Of a stretch of 64,000 bases of DNA, positions 22,012-33,837 are shown piece after piece. A program made the position numbers and the translations under genes. Source of the stretch: Hyaloscypha bicolor E (taxonomy: Eukaryota; Ascomycota; Leotiomycetes; Helotiales; Hyaloscyphaceae); the NCBI RefSeq assembly GCF_002865645.1, contig NW_020194589.1, positions 2,579,750 to 2,643,749 of the forward strand, in the 5' to 3' direction. The notes below the pieces were generated by a model. It saw only the letters and a list, made by a program, of their open reading frames with translations, searched no databases and was not told the DNA's origin. How positions within the stretch are numbered: position 1 is the stretch's first letter; each line of letters begins with the position of its first letter.

Positions 22012-23188
22012 CTACAAAGGAGTTTCAGCTCCCGCGGTTCCAAGAACATCTTCAATGACATCCTCGGCTCCGATTCCTTCCAACAAGGTTGCCACGGCAT
22101 CAAGGTCACTCCCCCATTGCATGCTGCGTTCCTTTTCCGGCTTCACAATTTGGACACGATGCAGATATATTTTCCTGGCTGCGAGAGAAACGAGTGACGG
22201 TGTTGCATAAGATAAATCGTGGAGAGGAGCGAGGCATCTAGCCAACTTGTCAAAATGCTTTGTTGCAGGGGCCGAGATGCCTCCAGCTACAGCACGGTGG
22301 AGCCGCAGGAACGAAATAATGTTTTGTTGATATTGTTTGACTTCCACGCAGACTGTAGTATGGTGACTCAACTCAGTCAGATGCTCGATATCCTGAAGAT
22401 GATTAGCACGAGGTAGTGTGAAAATAGGACATGACGAACAGCTGCAGATATCCTCGCGTCAGAGGTAACATCCGGTTCCTGGGAAGGACTTTTCTTAACA
22501 ACAGAAGAAATTGAACTCCCATCATCATATATATCTTCCAGGTTCGGGAAACCATCCTCTGGGTCATGGAAGTGCGAGATGAACATGTAGTCATTCAGGT
22601 GCTTCGTCAACCTAGGACCTTCGCCACCTGCCAATAACGCGATGAACAAGAACCGCTTCGGCGCATTCTGTACAGAAGTCCTGGTGTATATCCGCTTCGT
22701 TCTCATAAGTTCCAATGCCTGTATTTGAACTTGCCGTGGAGCTTCATCGAGGTTCTTGGCGATTATTACATTTGCAATCGTTTTGTTGTCTCCAAAGCTA
22801 TCCGTAACTGGCGAACGTGACATGGACCCAAATGCAGGCGAGTGTAGGAAATAGTCTTGTCGAGTTCTCACGGGTGAGTTCGACCGAGTCGGAATTGCTT
22901 CTACAGAGAGGATTGCGTGGGCGAAGTCATCAAGAGAAGTGTGTTCGGAGCAATCTATGACAGCGTGGGTCACGCCGAAGACCTTTGATGCTACCTGAAA
23001 AGAGTCAGCAAAAGCGCATTGTGGAAATCCCGGTGACACTATACTAGTTCGAGCTCCTGAACTAAATCATCAAGAGCATCAGGTTCTGTATCAATGATAC
23101 AGTGCTCTTGGGCAACGAGGCAGATCAGCGCTGCAAGTTCCAAGTCGCTCAAGTCGTGGACTTTGTCGAGGAGTGTTGCGTCTGCCAT
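22012..23188 (-). CDS. Magnesium-chelatase-like fungal protein, 359 aa
   Basis: Three minus-strand exons: 23188-23045, 22994-22440, 22392-22012. The N-terminus (MADATLLDKVHDLSDLELAALI, HCIIDTEPDALDDLVQELEL) is followed by VFGVTHAVIDCSEHTSLDDFAHAIL. The middle reads NVIIAKNLDEAPRQVQIQALELMR-(T)KRIYTRTS and FLFIALLAGG, then LNDYMFISHFHDPEDGFPN. The C-terminal block (FLRLHRAVAGGISAPATKHFDKL, then ATPSLVSLAARKIYLHRV, RSMQWGSDL) resembles the lid helices of Mg-chelatase and MoxR AAA+ proteins, and fungal homologs are commonly labelled magnesium chelatase. No Walker A (GxxxxGKS/T) is visible, so it is probably not an active ATPase; its role is unknown. The second intron is uncertain: a GTTCGT donor at phase 0 gives 47 nt, with a weaker GTCCTA alternative. 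Its start lies only 276 bp from the divergent VPS16 start. Confidence 0.75.
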
Positions 23189-23464
23189 GAGGCTAACAAT
23201 AACAGCCAATCCCCCATAGCTAGATCCAACTGAATCGGCACTGGTTGCGAGAGTATGACAACTCTAACGGGCCTTTCTGAAAATTGTCAACTTTCGAGCT
23301 GTGGTGTGTCGTCGTTGACGTCTCCCATCACGGAAGACTAGCGCGCAGCTCGGACCACACCTTAAATTGTCGAAGCTCCGAAGTCACGTTGGAGCAGGCA
23401 TCGACAAAATTGGTTCATAAATACATCAGCTTCCAAGGATGAGGTGACAGAGCTTACAACAAGA
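23189..23464. promoter_or_regulatory. 276-bp divergent promoter region
   Basis: The ATG of the Mg-chelatase-like gene (minus) and of VPS16 (plus) are separated by only 276 bp, so this interval must carry both promoters. No specific factor-binding site is claimed. Confidence 0.6.
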
Positions 23465-26400
23465 ATGGCAAACCCGACGGCGGACTGGGAGAAGGTTGGG
23501 GACAAGTTCTACCGGAAGATTCAGCTCTATACCGCGGTATTTGATCAAGACCTGGAGCTCGAGAACTACATTGTGACGGGTTGCTCTTATGGCGGTGCTA
23601 TAGGTATGCTCCAGCTTTCTAAAGTGCTCTCAAAACCATTCTTGGAAGCGTTTGAGAAGCCCTCGTTGCAATCTGCTTCGTGGGAGCGGGAAAAGTGGCG
23701 TTCGTCGTGGGAGGATGGTGGCAGCGAACCTCGTCAGGGTCGCGAGTGGGTTGTTTTCAGAGACCAGAGGAGGATGCAAACCGCATGGCATCAATACCAG
23801 TGAGAATGGGATAGCTTTGCAGATGCTTGCCTTCTGCATTGTCTTCTCACGTGATATATGGTCGCCAAGCAAGGCCCTGGAGCTTTGTATCTCGGATTTT
23901 TACTGATTTTTTGGTCTGCGTACAGCTCTACATCGCGACGAGACGAAGCTTCACTCTTTTCGTGGCTCTCAAGCATCGAAGTCCAGCATTGACTTATACA
24001 GCTGCGCTGGAAAGCTGATCCGACGCATAAATTGGGACAAAGGTTCCATTAAGGGCTTAGGATGGTCAGAAGACGAGAAGCTCTTCGTCGTAACTGCAGA
24101 TGGTACGGTGAGATGTTATTATGATTTACAGGGGGAGTTCACCCAATTCACCCTCGGTCATGGAGCTGAGGAGTATGGAGTGACAGCTTGCAGGTTTGTG
24201 ATTATCGAAGTGTGAGCTTTTTGTGAATGTTGACTCATGGCCTTCACAGATTCTATGGCACTGGATTCGTTGCACTGCTTGCAAATAATCACCTAATTTC
24301 TGTTTCGAGATACGATGAGCCACGGCCAAAGTTACTTGCGACACCTCCTGAAGGCGAGGTTCGTTCTTGGACTCTCATTCCTCCGGCCTACACGCTATCT
24401 CGATCAGTAGAAGTGCTACTTAGCATTGGTCAAACTATTTACGTTGTAGATGCATCCGAGTCGGAAGATCGAATGCTTGATATTGGCCCCTTTAGCCATA
24501 TTAGCGTTTCTCCCAACGGCAAGTACGTGGCACTGTACACAGAAACCGGAAGGGCATATGTGATCACAAGTGACTTCCAGAATCGACTCAGCGAGTATGA
24601 TTCGAAATCTAGGATACCACCAAAAGATGTACAATGGTGCGGGAACGATGCAGTGGTTATTGCTTGGGAGGACGAGGTTCACATCATTGCACCTAAAAAT
24701 GCTGCAGCAAAATATTTCTATGATGGTCGAGTTCATCTCATTGCTGGTATGTATTGCATCAATTCAAAAGAAGAAAGCTTCCCCTGCAAGGCCATAAACA
24801 CTGGTTAATTGCATGTAGATCATGATGGTGTTCGTCTAATTACGAACGATGTCTGCGACTTCATTCAGAAAGTCCCAGACGTGACAGATGAAGTCTTCAG
24901 GTTTGGTACTGAGTCACCAGCATCGATACTTCTCGATGCAGTGGAACAGCTGGAGAACCAGTCACCAAAAGCTGACGATAACATCCAATTGATTCGGCCA
25001 AACTTAGTCGAAGCTGTTGATACATGTGTAAGTTTGACTTGATGCTGAATTTTTGGCCTATCTGACATAACCTAGGTGAAAGCAGCTGGTCATGAATTCA
25101 ACATCCACTGGCAGAAGCAGCTCCTGAAAGCTGCGTCTTTTGGCAAGTCAGTGCTTGATATCTACAACAGCGACGACTTTGTCGATATGTGTGAGACGCT
25201 TCGGGTCCTGAATGCAGTGCGATTCTATGAGATCGGCCTACCGCTGTCTTATGAACAATTCCTGCGGCTTACCCCCGAAAAGCTGATCAGACGTCTCATC
25301 AATCGCAGAGAATATCTTTTGGCACTCCGGATATCCTCCTACCTGCGTTTGCCGACAGACCGCATATATGTGCACTGGGCATCACAAAAAGTTCGTGTGG
25401 GATCCGAAGATGAAGACACGATATGCCGTCTCATAGTCGAGAAGCTGGCAGGAAAGCGTGGGATTTCGTTTGAAGAGATTGCTCGAGCAGCTTACGACGA
25501 AGGACGAGGCCGCCTAGCCACCGAGCTCCTCAATCATGAACCCCGAGCGGGGAAGCAAGTCCCTCTTCTTCTCAACATGGAAGAAGATGAAATAGCCCTC
25601 GATAAAGCCATCGAGAGCGGAGACTCTGATCTCATATTCTTCGTACTCCTCCATCTCAAGAAGAAACTACCTCTGGCGTCGTTCTTCCGTGTTATCAACA
25701 GTCGCCCCGTAGCAACCTCACTTATCGAATCCACCACACAAGCGGACGATACTGAGTTACTGAAAGATCTATACTACCAAGATGACCGCCGCACCGACGG
25801 TGCAAATGTCTTCCTGCGAGAAGCACTCAAACAACCAGACTCTAAAACCGCATCTGACAAGCTCACTCTGGCAGCCAAGCTACTTTCGGATTCGAAGGAA
25901 ACATCTTTCGAGTTAAAAGCACTGCAAGAAGCAAGTACACTGCTTAAGATGCAAGAGGCATTTGATCGTGATCTGACAGAAATATTCACTGGATTGAGTG
26001 TTAATGAGACCATCTTCAAACTCATTAGATTGGGTTATGCGAGTCGGGCGAAGAAAATGCAGAGCGAGTTCAAAGTACCAGAAAAGACAGCTTGGTGGCT
26101 TCGGTATGAGTCCCCTTTCCCTCCACATTTTCGATCTCATTTAACAAGCTAGACTCCGAGCATTGGTGTCGAAACGTGACTGGAACGAACTGGAAGAGTG
26201 GTCCAAAACCCGCAAATCGCCCATAGGCTGGGAGGTATGTGCCCTTCTACTCTTTTTGTATCTATCACATCAACTAACAGACGCAGCCATTCTTCACACT
26301 CATCCTCGGCGCTGGCAACCCAAAGCTAGCCAGCGTCTTCATCCCGAAAGTGGCACCCGCTCTGCAACCAGGCGAGACAATAGCCATGTACGAGAAATGC

Positions 26401-26541
26401 GGAATGCGGGTGAAGGCTGCCGAAGAAGCAGTCAAGATCAAGGATGTAGAGACTGTTGATCGGCTGAGGAACTTGGCTGGAGTTGGGACCGTGGAAGGGA
26501 GAGAGATTGAACGGTTGGGTGCTGGACTCAAGCGGCCGTGA
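23465..26541 (+). CDS. VPS16: Vacuolar protein sorting protein Vps16 (HOPS/CORVET core)
   Basis: Seven exons: 23465-23603, 23926-24193, 24250-24746, 24819-25027, 25076-26103, 26153-26234, 26287-26541 (825 aa). The N-terminal beta-propeller domain (Vps16_N, about residues 5-420) starts MANPTADWEKVGDKFYRKI and LENYIVTGCSYGGAIALHRDE, with KLIRRINWDKGSIKGLGWS. The C-terminal alpha-solenoid (Vps16_C, from about residue 500) includes LRISSYLRLPTDRIYVHWAS and the ending KVAPALQPGETIAMYEKCGM. Length fits fungal Vps16 (about 800-840 aa). Family knowledge: a core subunit, with Vps11, Vps18 and Vps33, of the tethering complexes for endosome and vacuole fusion; Vps33 docks on the solenoid. The 322-nt first intron is unusually long here, but its join (GGAI/ALHRDE) is exact for the family. 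All phases agree. Confidence 0.95.
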
Positions 26542-26977
26542 AGTTCAGCGGGAAATGCTCATGAGAAGACGAGATGAAAATGATAGTAGTAAATGGCTAG
26601 TAATTTTGTTCATCGGGTGCAATTAACTTCAGGCTCATCTAGCCATGATACAAAGAAGCAATAAAAGTATCAAAACCACCTCCTTGGGCACCGATGCATA
26701 TGCAAATCGTCAAATATCATTTCCCCAAGAGCAATATTCTCTTGCGCCAGCTAGCCAGTCAAATTCCCAATGCCATTTACGCCAAGTATTATCTCATCCT
26801 CCACTCATCAACTTCGATAATTATCCCCTGTCCTAGAATCCTGCTCAATATGTTGGTCGTGGGTCCCGTCATACCCCCATATGGTATGGTACAAAAACGT
26901 GAATATCGCTTCAAGGAAACGCCAAGCAAGTTCACGCCTCGCTGAATGCAATATATGGAAGTAAAACGAAGAGATAC
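26542..26977. other. Convergent intergenic region
   Basis: Shared 3' space between VPS16 (+) and the Dma1-like gene (-). No gene seen. Confidence 0.7.
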
Positions 26978-29101
26978 CTATGAAGCAGGCTGAGGCGTTG
27001 CCGGAGGAGGGGTACTAGCCGCAGCTGTTAGATTCATCGTTGCCAGTGCCGCCAGTTGGACATCAGCTCCTCGACCAGCGCTTCCATCGAAGATGAAGGG
27101 GCCAGCATCGTTTCTTGGAGTCATAGGTCCTTCAACTCCAGCCAACGCATCGCCTGCTGAAGAGGACAATCCATTCGGGCTTGGTGTTCGAGTTGAGGTT
27201 CGCTCAATATGTGAACTTGGTTGCTTAAGACGTGAAGAGGCAGCATCTGAAACCCCCGGAACAGGTTTTCTCGAGATGATATCGACTGGAGCAACTGTTG
27301 CGTTGGAAGTATGCTGAGCAGGGGATTCCGAATCCGAAGGGGAAGGTGGATCATCGTTGATATGGAGGTTGCTGAGGGTTTCAAGATTCTCGCGAAGCCT
27401 TCCACCCACACTCGAATCATCACTGGCTTCAGCAGCTTCCATATCACCATCCCTATCTTGGTTTTGTTGTGGCTCCGAGGACTCTGGTGGTTCGACTAGA
27501 ATTCCAGTACCTTCAGAAGAGTTGGCCTCTCGCCGTGATGGCTGGACAGTTTCTGGCGGATTCGCCGCCTGAGGAGTTTGCACGGTGGCCTCTGCAGGGT
27601 CCACTTCCTCCCACTCGCCACTCGGATCGTCCAGTTCGGCTTCAAGGTCGGCTACACTCCTACAATTGGGACATATAAAGTGTGGCCAATGTGGCCCATT
27701 GATTATAATTCGGATACATTTGTAATGCCATGTATGAGAACAGGGGGCCACAAACAAGGATTGGCAAGGCTGGAAGAGAATGTTAGTAAACGCTTTTCAG
27801 AGGAAGGATTTGTGTGATCTTACAGCAATTGGACCTAAACAGATCGAGCAGTCTTGTGAGGAGCCACTTGCAGGTGGCCTCCCCAAACTGTTTAATTCTC
27901 GCAAACGCCTGTGAGACTGGACACTGAGAGAAGGTCAGCATGACATATCAATCAAAAAGCTGGGAACGGACTTGAAGCTGCTGGGGCCATTCTGCCACCC
28001 TTTATTAAGCTCCACTCTGATCTTCACGCATCTAAATATCATCTCTTCCCCGCCCTTGAAGTCAATGCCCAGTTGTACAATATCTCCATCGTTGATCGGG
28101 AATGGTCTTGACTCTGTACCAGGCGAACTGAGTCGTATGTGGTTGAGAAATGTTCCAGAAGAGCTCTTCACATCTTTAATGAACCAACGCCCACCAGCGC
28201 ACCAGAATTCGCAGTGACGCCGGCTCACGACTTTTGACTTGAACCCAACAGGCGCAGCTGACGGAGCATTTGCTGCTTGTGGAGGTTGGTTGTCTCTTTC
28301 GGAGTATCGTCCAACTTTGATGACTTCCTTCCCCGTAGGCAGAATACGAGACATCGGGCTGAAAACTAGAGATGGCCGTTGAGCTCGTGGGTCTTGGTGT
28401 GCGCAAAATCGTATCGAAGGTAGTTGGTGAGCCATGCCTTGTGCACCGCTGGCCCCGTTGACTGTCCCATTTTGCCCATTTGGTTGTGAATCTCCTCCTC
28501 CGTCCACTTGGGGGGGCTCTGTTGCACCTGCCACAACAGCTGGCCGTGTTCGCGCCATTGAAGCCGTGAGGTCTGACGTTACGGCGGATTCGCTGTTTCC
28601 TGACAAAACTGCAGATGATGATTCTGTCGCTGTGGACTGAGGTTCTGTCGCTATTCTAGAAACTCCGCTTTGTCCACCCACGGTCGGCAACCACCCACTC
28701 GTGGAGCCTATATTATCTTGAGTACTGGACCTTGCAGATGGGAGATCTGTCGTGGGTCGCTGGGCAGTCGGAGACGTTTGTCGAGGGTTATTTTGAGGTG
28801 CAGGTTGGGGTGTTGCAGGTGCGGATCCTCGACTCGTTGACGTCGGTGACGGGTAGCTGGTGGCTCGCGCGAGCGTTGACGGCCGCTGACTATTCGAGTT
28901 CGAGTTGTTGTTATTGTTGTGACTGTCTCGAGACAGGATGTGAGTCTGAGTATAGCTGCGCAGATAACTCAGCCCTCTCAGACGGCCAGAGCGCGTAGGT
29001 GAGGTTGGAGAGGCCGGGAGTGGTGGACGTGAGCTATCAAGAGTCGGTGCTGCAGGGCCAGGGTGCCATTGCTGAGGCGGACCAGGGACTGAGGAATACA
29101 T
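26978..29101 (-). CDS. Dma1-like FHA-RING E3 ubiquitin ligase
   Basis: Three minus-strand exons: 29101-27972, 27923-27824, 27769-26978 (673 aa from this start). After a long Ser/Pro/Asn-rich N-terminus comes an FHA domain (about residues 255-365) with VGRYSERD, SRRHCEFW and SSSGTFLNHIRLS, the phosphothreonine-binding signature. A RING-H2 finger follows: C402-x2-C405, C420-x-H422-x2-H425-x2-C428 and C443-x2-C446. The C-terminus is acidic and low-complexity. FHA followed by RING is the Dma1/Dma2 (yeast) and Chfr-type arrangement. Family knowledge: these ligases act in the spindle/mitotic checkpoint and septin or cytokinesis control. Start uncertain: ATG 29101 is the first in-frame ATG, but the frame stays open for 112 more codons upstream (to 29437), so an N-terminal exon may be missing. 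It diverges from the MPP-alpha gene. Confidence 0.85.
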
Positions 29102-29807
29102 TGGGGAGAACGAGGACCAGTCGATGGGGGCCTCGTTATATTTCCTTGAGGCAATATTCGGGGACAATCCGACTCTTGAAGGACCAAGAGGGATGGTGCC
29201 GGGAGAGGCTGGTGGCTGAGTTGCAGTGGGACGTCTCAGAAATCCTCGAATTCGTGTTTGGCATTGCACGCAAACATTCACCGAGTGAGCATGAGAAGCG
29301 CAGAATTCCTCGGCTGAGGCGAAGTATTTAGGATGAATATCTGCACTGAAGCTGCCAAGATGTGGAAAATCCTGGAGCAGACCGACACAGTTCACGGGGA
29401 GGATGCTGCATTTAGAGGAAAGGTTCCCAGGGTCCAAGCTAGAGAGAGCCCGGACTCTGTCAGTGATGATGCATACGCGATCTAGACGGGAGCGTTACGA
29501 CACACCACATTCCATTTTGATCGGGAGATGCCGTCCATGTGCAGCCTTTTCAATGTTGGAGAACTCTCAATCTCGACCCTCACTTTTAAGTCTAAGAAAG
29601 TAGAAAGTTATACTTTTTATATTACACACGACAGGCCAAGTGAGGGTCAGTTAGTTATCAACCACGTGATCATAATCGGCTTACTGGCTCGCCGGCTGAA
29701 GCCGAGCAGATTTTCTGCGGGCAAGGAGCCGAAGCCGCTCAAAATATTTCGCGGGACGAACAGCAGAAGTGTGCGGCGATACAACTCGGCCTCCTCCCAG
29801 ACCCAAG
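29102..29807. promoter_or_regulatory. Divergent promoter region between the Dma1-like and MPP-alpha genes
   Basis: About 700 bp separate the two opposite starts. The part at 29102-29437 stays open in the Dma1-like frame and may instead be N-terminal coding or 5' UTR. Confidence 0.5.
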
Positions 29808-31604
29808 ATGTTGAAGTGTGCTTCCCCGCGAACCCTGACTAGGGCTATTCCTAGGAGATCTTTTTCTCCCAGCATATTGCCTACTTTCCCGTCTAGAAAC
29901 CTCGCGACTGTAGCTGATTCTATCCAAAAGGTATATCCCTCCCAAACCGAACGCCAATGTGCTGCGCTGACTGAAGTGTAGGATCCTGCAGAGCTTGACC
30001 AGATCTCTACTTTACCAAATGGCGTTCGAGTTGCTACTGAAGCGTTGCCAGGACATTTTTCCGGAGTGGGCGTCTTCATTGATGCGGGATCCCGATATGA
30101 GAACGAGTACTTGCGAGGCGTGAGCCATATCTTGGATAGACTGGCCTTCAAATCCACGAAGAAACGAACAAGTGATGAGATGCTGGAATCACTGGAATCT
30201 TTGGGTGGCAACATAAATTGCGCTTCTTCCCGCGAATCCTTGATGTATCAGTCCGCCACCTTCAACTCTGCCGTGCCTACAACAGTCGCCCTCCTCGCCG
30301 AGACAATCCGGGATCCATTAGTAACGGAAGAGGAGGTACAGCAACAGCTGGAAACCGCGTCTTATGAGATCGGGGAAATCTGGTCGAAGCCGGAGTTAAT
30401 TCTACCTGAGCTGGTACACATGGCTGCTTTCAAAGATAACACTCTCGGGAATCCATTGCTATGTCCTAAGGAAAGGCTCACTCAAATCAACAAGAGTGTT
30501 ATCGAGGCCTATAGGGATACCTTCTTCCGGCCAGAGCGAATGGTCGTTGCATTTGCTGGGGTGCAGCACGACGAAGCTGTCCGACTTACAGAGCAATACT
30601 TCGGAGATATGCCAAAGTCGGAAGCACCCATACTTTCACAGACGGGATCAGAAACGTCATTGGATTCTTCATCCACTCGCAATGATAGCTCGATATCTTC
30701 AATATCTTCACAACCACCGACGCCGCCGCAACAACCGTCGAAACTACTCTCCCGGATACCGTTCTTCAAGAACATCTCCACCTCAGCCCCAAATAACGCC
30801 TCAGTAGAGTCCTTTAATAGTCTCTCTCTTTCCCACGCTCCCACAACCTTCGATATCACACAGCCATCTCACTATACAGGTGGCTTCCTCTCATTGCCGT
30901 CCCTCCCGCCGCCGATCAACCCTTCACTACCACCACTCACACATATCCACGTAGCTTTCGAAGCTCTTCCAATATCATCCGAGGATATATATGCTCTCGC
31001 TACTCTGCAAACTCTCCTCGGAGGAGGCGGCTCTTTCTCGGCAGGTGGGCCTGGGAAAGGCATGTATTCTCGACTCTACACCAACGTTCTGAACCAACAC
31101 GCCTGGGTGGAGTCATGCGTTGCCTTCAATCATTCGTATACCGATTCAGGTCTCTTTGGTATATCCTCTAGTTGCTCGCCCGGCCATGTGGTTAACATGC
31201 TAGACGTCATGTGTCGCGAGCTTCAAGCTTTGACGCTTGACACAGGATTTGCCGCACTCCAAACAGTCGAAGTCAACCGGGCAAAGAACCAATTACGATC
31301 TAGTCTATTGATGAACCTGGAAAGCAGAATGGTTGAGCTCGAAGACTTAGGAAGACAGGTGCAAGTTCATGGTAGGAAAGTGGGCGTACGAGAAATGTGT
31401 AAGAAGATTGATGAGTTAACCGTTAAAGATCTCCGCAGGGTTGCTAGGATTGTAGTCGGTGGTATGGCAGACAATCCCGGAAAAGGTAGTGGGGCACCAA
31501 CTGTTGTTTTACAAGAAGGAGAAGAGGAGGGTGTTACAAGAAAGCCATTCAAGTGGGCAGAGATTCAGGATCGCATCGAGAGATGGAAATTAGGCCGAAG
31601 ATAG
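29808..31604 (+). CDS. MAS2: Mitochondrial processing peptidase alpha subunit
   Basis: Two exons, 29808-29930 and 29982-31604 (581 aa). The first 35 residues (MLKCASPRTLTRAIPRRSF...) are rich in Arg, Ser and Thr with no acidic residue, a typical mitochondrial targeting sequence. The M16 peptidase fold then begins with LPNGVRVATEALPGHFSGVGVFIDAGSR. Where the catalytic beta subunit has HxxEH, this protein reads HILDR near residues 90-94, as expected of the non-catalytic alpha subunit. The substrate-binding glycine-rich loop (GGGGSFSAGGPGKGM, about residues 386-400) is intact and diagnostic for alpha. A Ser/Pro-rich insertion of about 70 residues lies in the middle (about 245-320). Family knowledge: with the beta subunit it removes presequences in the matrix. 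Confidence is high; the small intron joins in phase 0. Confidence 0.95.
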
Positions 31605-32135
31605 GTTCGACGATTCGCCTCTGGCCAGGAGAAACTGCCAGAGACATGAAAATAGCCATGTATAAACAATGTACAAAACTTACCTGTACTATAGAGCAGC
31701 ATTGTTATGAAATAACGGTGGCAAGTCACGACCTGGAGGCCTTTCAGTGTACGAGACAAATTCCTTTCTTCAAAACAACAGAATTTGCAAAGTCGTTCAA
31801 AGTCGAATATGTAAACAAATCGAAGTTCTCAGAATAATCGAAGGCGAAGTGTTGATCGAAACACATTGAAGAATTCAAACAGGCACAGCGAGAAGATTGG
31901 ATGAAAGGGGGTTGGTCGACAGGTTTGAGACAGGGGTTCCACAAAAAAGATTCGCGAGGCTGAGAGCGGCAGCCACAATAACAATTAAATTGAGATCTTC
32001 TTTCTCTGTTCTTCCATCAGCATATTTTCTGGGGAGGCTTCAGGCTTGTGTGCCCATCTCTGCTTGCCAATTGACTATTCTCCATCGAAATCGATTTACA
32101 GAGAACGATTTCCCTTTCCAGCTTCGTGCTTCACG
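31605..32135. other. Intergenic region
   Basis: MPP-alpha 3' region and the Sec14-like gene promoter. No gene seen. Confidence 0.65.
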
Positions 32136-33505
32136 ATGTCAGCCGCGTCCATTGTTGAGGATGTCCGTGTCGGTGAAGAGAGCAAGAACCTCTCCGAGAA
32201 GCTCAACGAGGTGAAGCTCGAGAATGGTACAACTCAACCTCCCGCGTACGATGCTTCAAATGGCTCATCATCTCAAGGGTCAACAGTTGCAGAAGAAAAG
32301 CCTGCTGGACCGCAGATGACACCAATTCCGTATCCCCCGGAGTCAGCAGCCATACCGACCCCTCCTGAGCTTACGGCCGAGCAGCAGTCGAAGTATGAGG
32401 CAGTGTTGGAGACTGTGAAGTCCTGGAAGGAAGTTCCATCGACGAAAGGAAAAGAAGGCCCAATCACAGAAAGCGAGATTTTGTGGTTAACCCGAGAATG
32501 TCTTCTTCGATATCTCCGAGCTACAAAATGGAACACAGCAGACGCTGAGAAACGACTGCTGTCAACGTTGACATGGAGAAGAGAATATGGGGTTGAAGAG
32601 CTCACTGGTGATCACATCTCACCGGAGAGTGAGACCGGCAAGCAGTTCGTCGTTGGATGGGATATTGCCGGGCGTCCATGCCACTACCTCAATCCCGGAA
32701 GGCAGAACACCGAGCCAAGCCCACGACAAGTCCAACACTTGGTCTTCATGCTGGAGCGTGTTATAGATATCATGGTTCCAGGGCAGGAGACACTTGCTCT
32801 CTTGATAAACTTCAAGACGAGTAAGACTAGGACAAACACTGCACCTGGACTTTCCCAAGGTCGAGAGGTCTTGAACATTCTTCAGACTCATTATCCGGAA
32901 CGACTTGGACGGGCCTTGATCATCAACAGTATGTCTATATCTCACTTTGGTGACGTGCTTCTGACAAAAGTCTAGTTCCTTGGGTTGTCAGTGGGTTCTT
33001 CAAACTCATCACGCCGTTCATTGATCCCTTGACAAGACAGAAACTTAAGTTCAATGACGACATGCGTCAACATGTCCCTCCTCAGCAGCTCTGGGATCAG
33101 TTTCATGGTGATATGGAGTTTGAATATGACCATTCCGTTTACTGGCCTGCACTCTTGAAGTTCGCTGAGGAGAGATATTCGGAGCGCCGTGAGCGCTGGG
33201 TCAAGGCAGGAAAGCACTATGGTGAGAGTGAGAGCTATCTCAGAGGTGGCAATGTTTCAAGTATGTTCCAACCCTCTGCAAATGAGGATGCTCCAGCGCC
33301 AGAGAAGGAGACGATGCCAACTGAGAGTATGGAGGGGGCAGCGCAAGACAAGGAGACTGCACCAGAAGAGAAGAAAGAAGTTGTTGCCCCAGTTGAGGAA
33401 TCCAAGGCACCCGCTCAGACGAGCGGTACACAGTCGAATGGGAATATGGACGTTATGGAAGTGACACCTAAACCGGTTCTGACCACAGAGGGAGACAGAG
33501 CTTGA
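32136..33505 (+). CDS. Sec14-like CRAL-TRIO phosphatidylinositol transfer protein
   Basis: Two exons, 32136-32928 and 32976-33505 (440 aa). A low-complexity N-terminus precedes the CRAL-TRIO N-lobe (ITESEILWLTRECLLRYLRATKWNTADAEKRL, about residues 108-145). The lipid-binding lobe follows (about residues 165-320), with WDIAGRPCHYLNPGRQNTEPS, LINFKTSKTRTNTAPGLSQGREVLNILQTHYPERLGRALIIN and PWVVSGFFKLITPFIDP, then TRQKLKF. The sequence is closest in style to yeast Pdr16/Pdr17-type proteins, which load phosphatidylinositol and affect sterol and phospholipid metabolism and azole tolerance; that assignment is inferred. The C-terminal 110 residues are acidic, Glu/Pro-rich and low-complexity, longer than in yeast. 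No signal peptide or membrane segment is visible, so it is a cytosolic or peripheral protein. Confidence 0.88.
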
Positions 33506-33837
33506 TAGAGTTGCTGTGGGATTGACTCGCATATTTCCATTTTTCGTGAAGGATGAGTTGCAGAACACCACAAGGAATATACCATAGACTTTACAAAAAT
33601 TTAATTCTTTAAAATAATTATAAAAGCTTTTGGGTACTGGAGAGGGTTGTTTTGACCTCTCCCTTCGATGCTCCTTCTCAGCCTCGCTTCTGAAATTTGA
33701 GCTTCGGCCATGATCATGAATCTCCTCCAAAAATCATCTCACCTTGACCAGTGCCATTCTCCACAATACATGCGCGAGATCCGATAACAATAATCTGGTT
33801 CGATGCCATTTATGCCCAGCTTGGCACATCAAGCAAA
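33506..33837. other. Short intergenic region
   Basis: 332 bp between the Sec14-like gene and TRS31, same strand. Nothing else seen. Confidence 0.7.
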
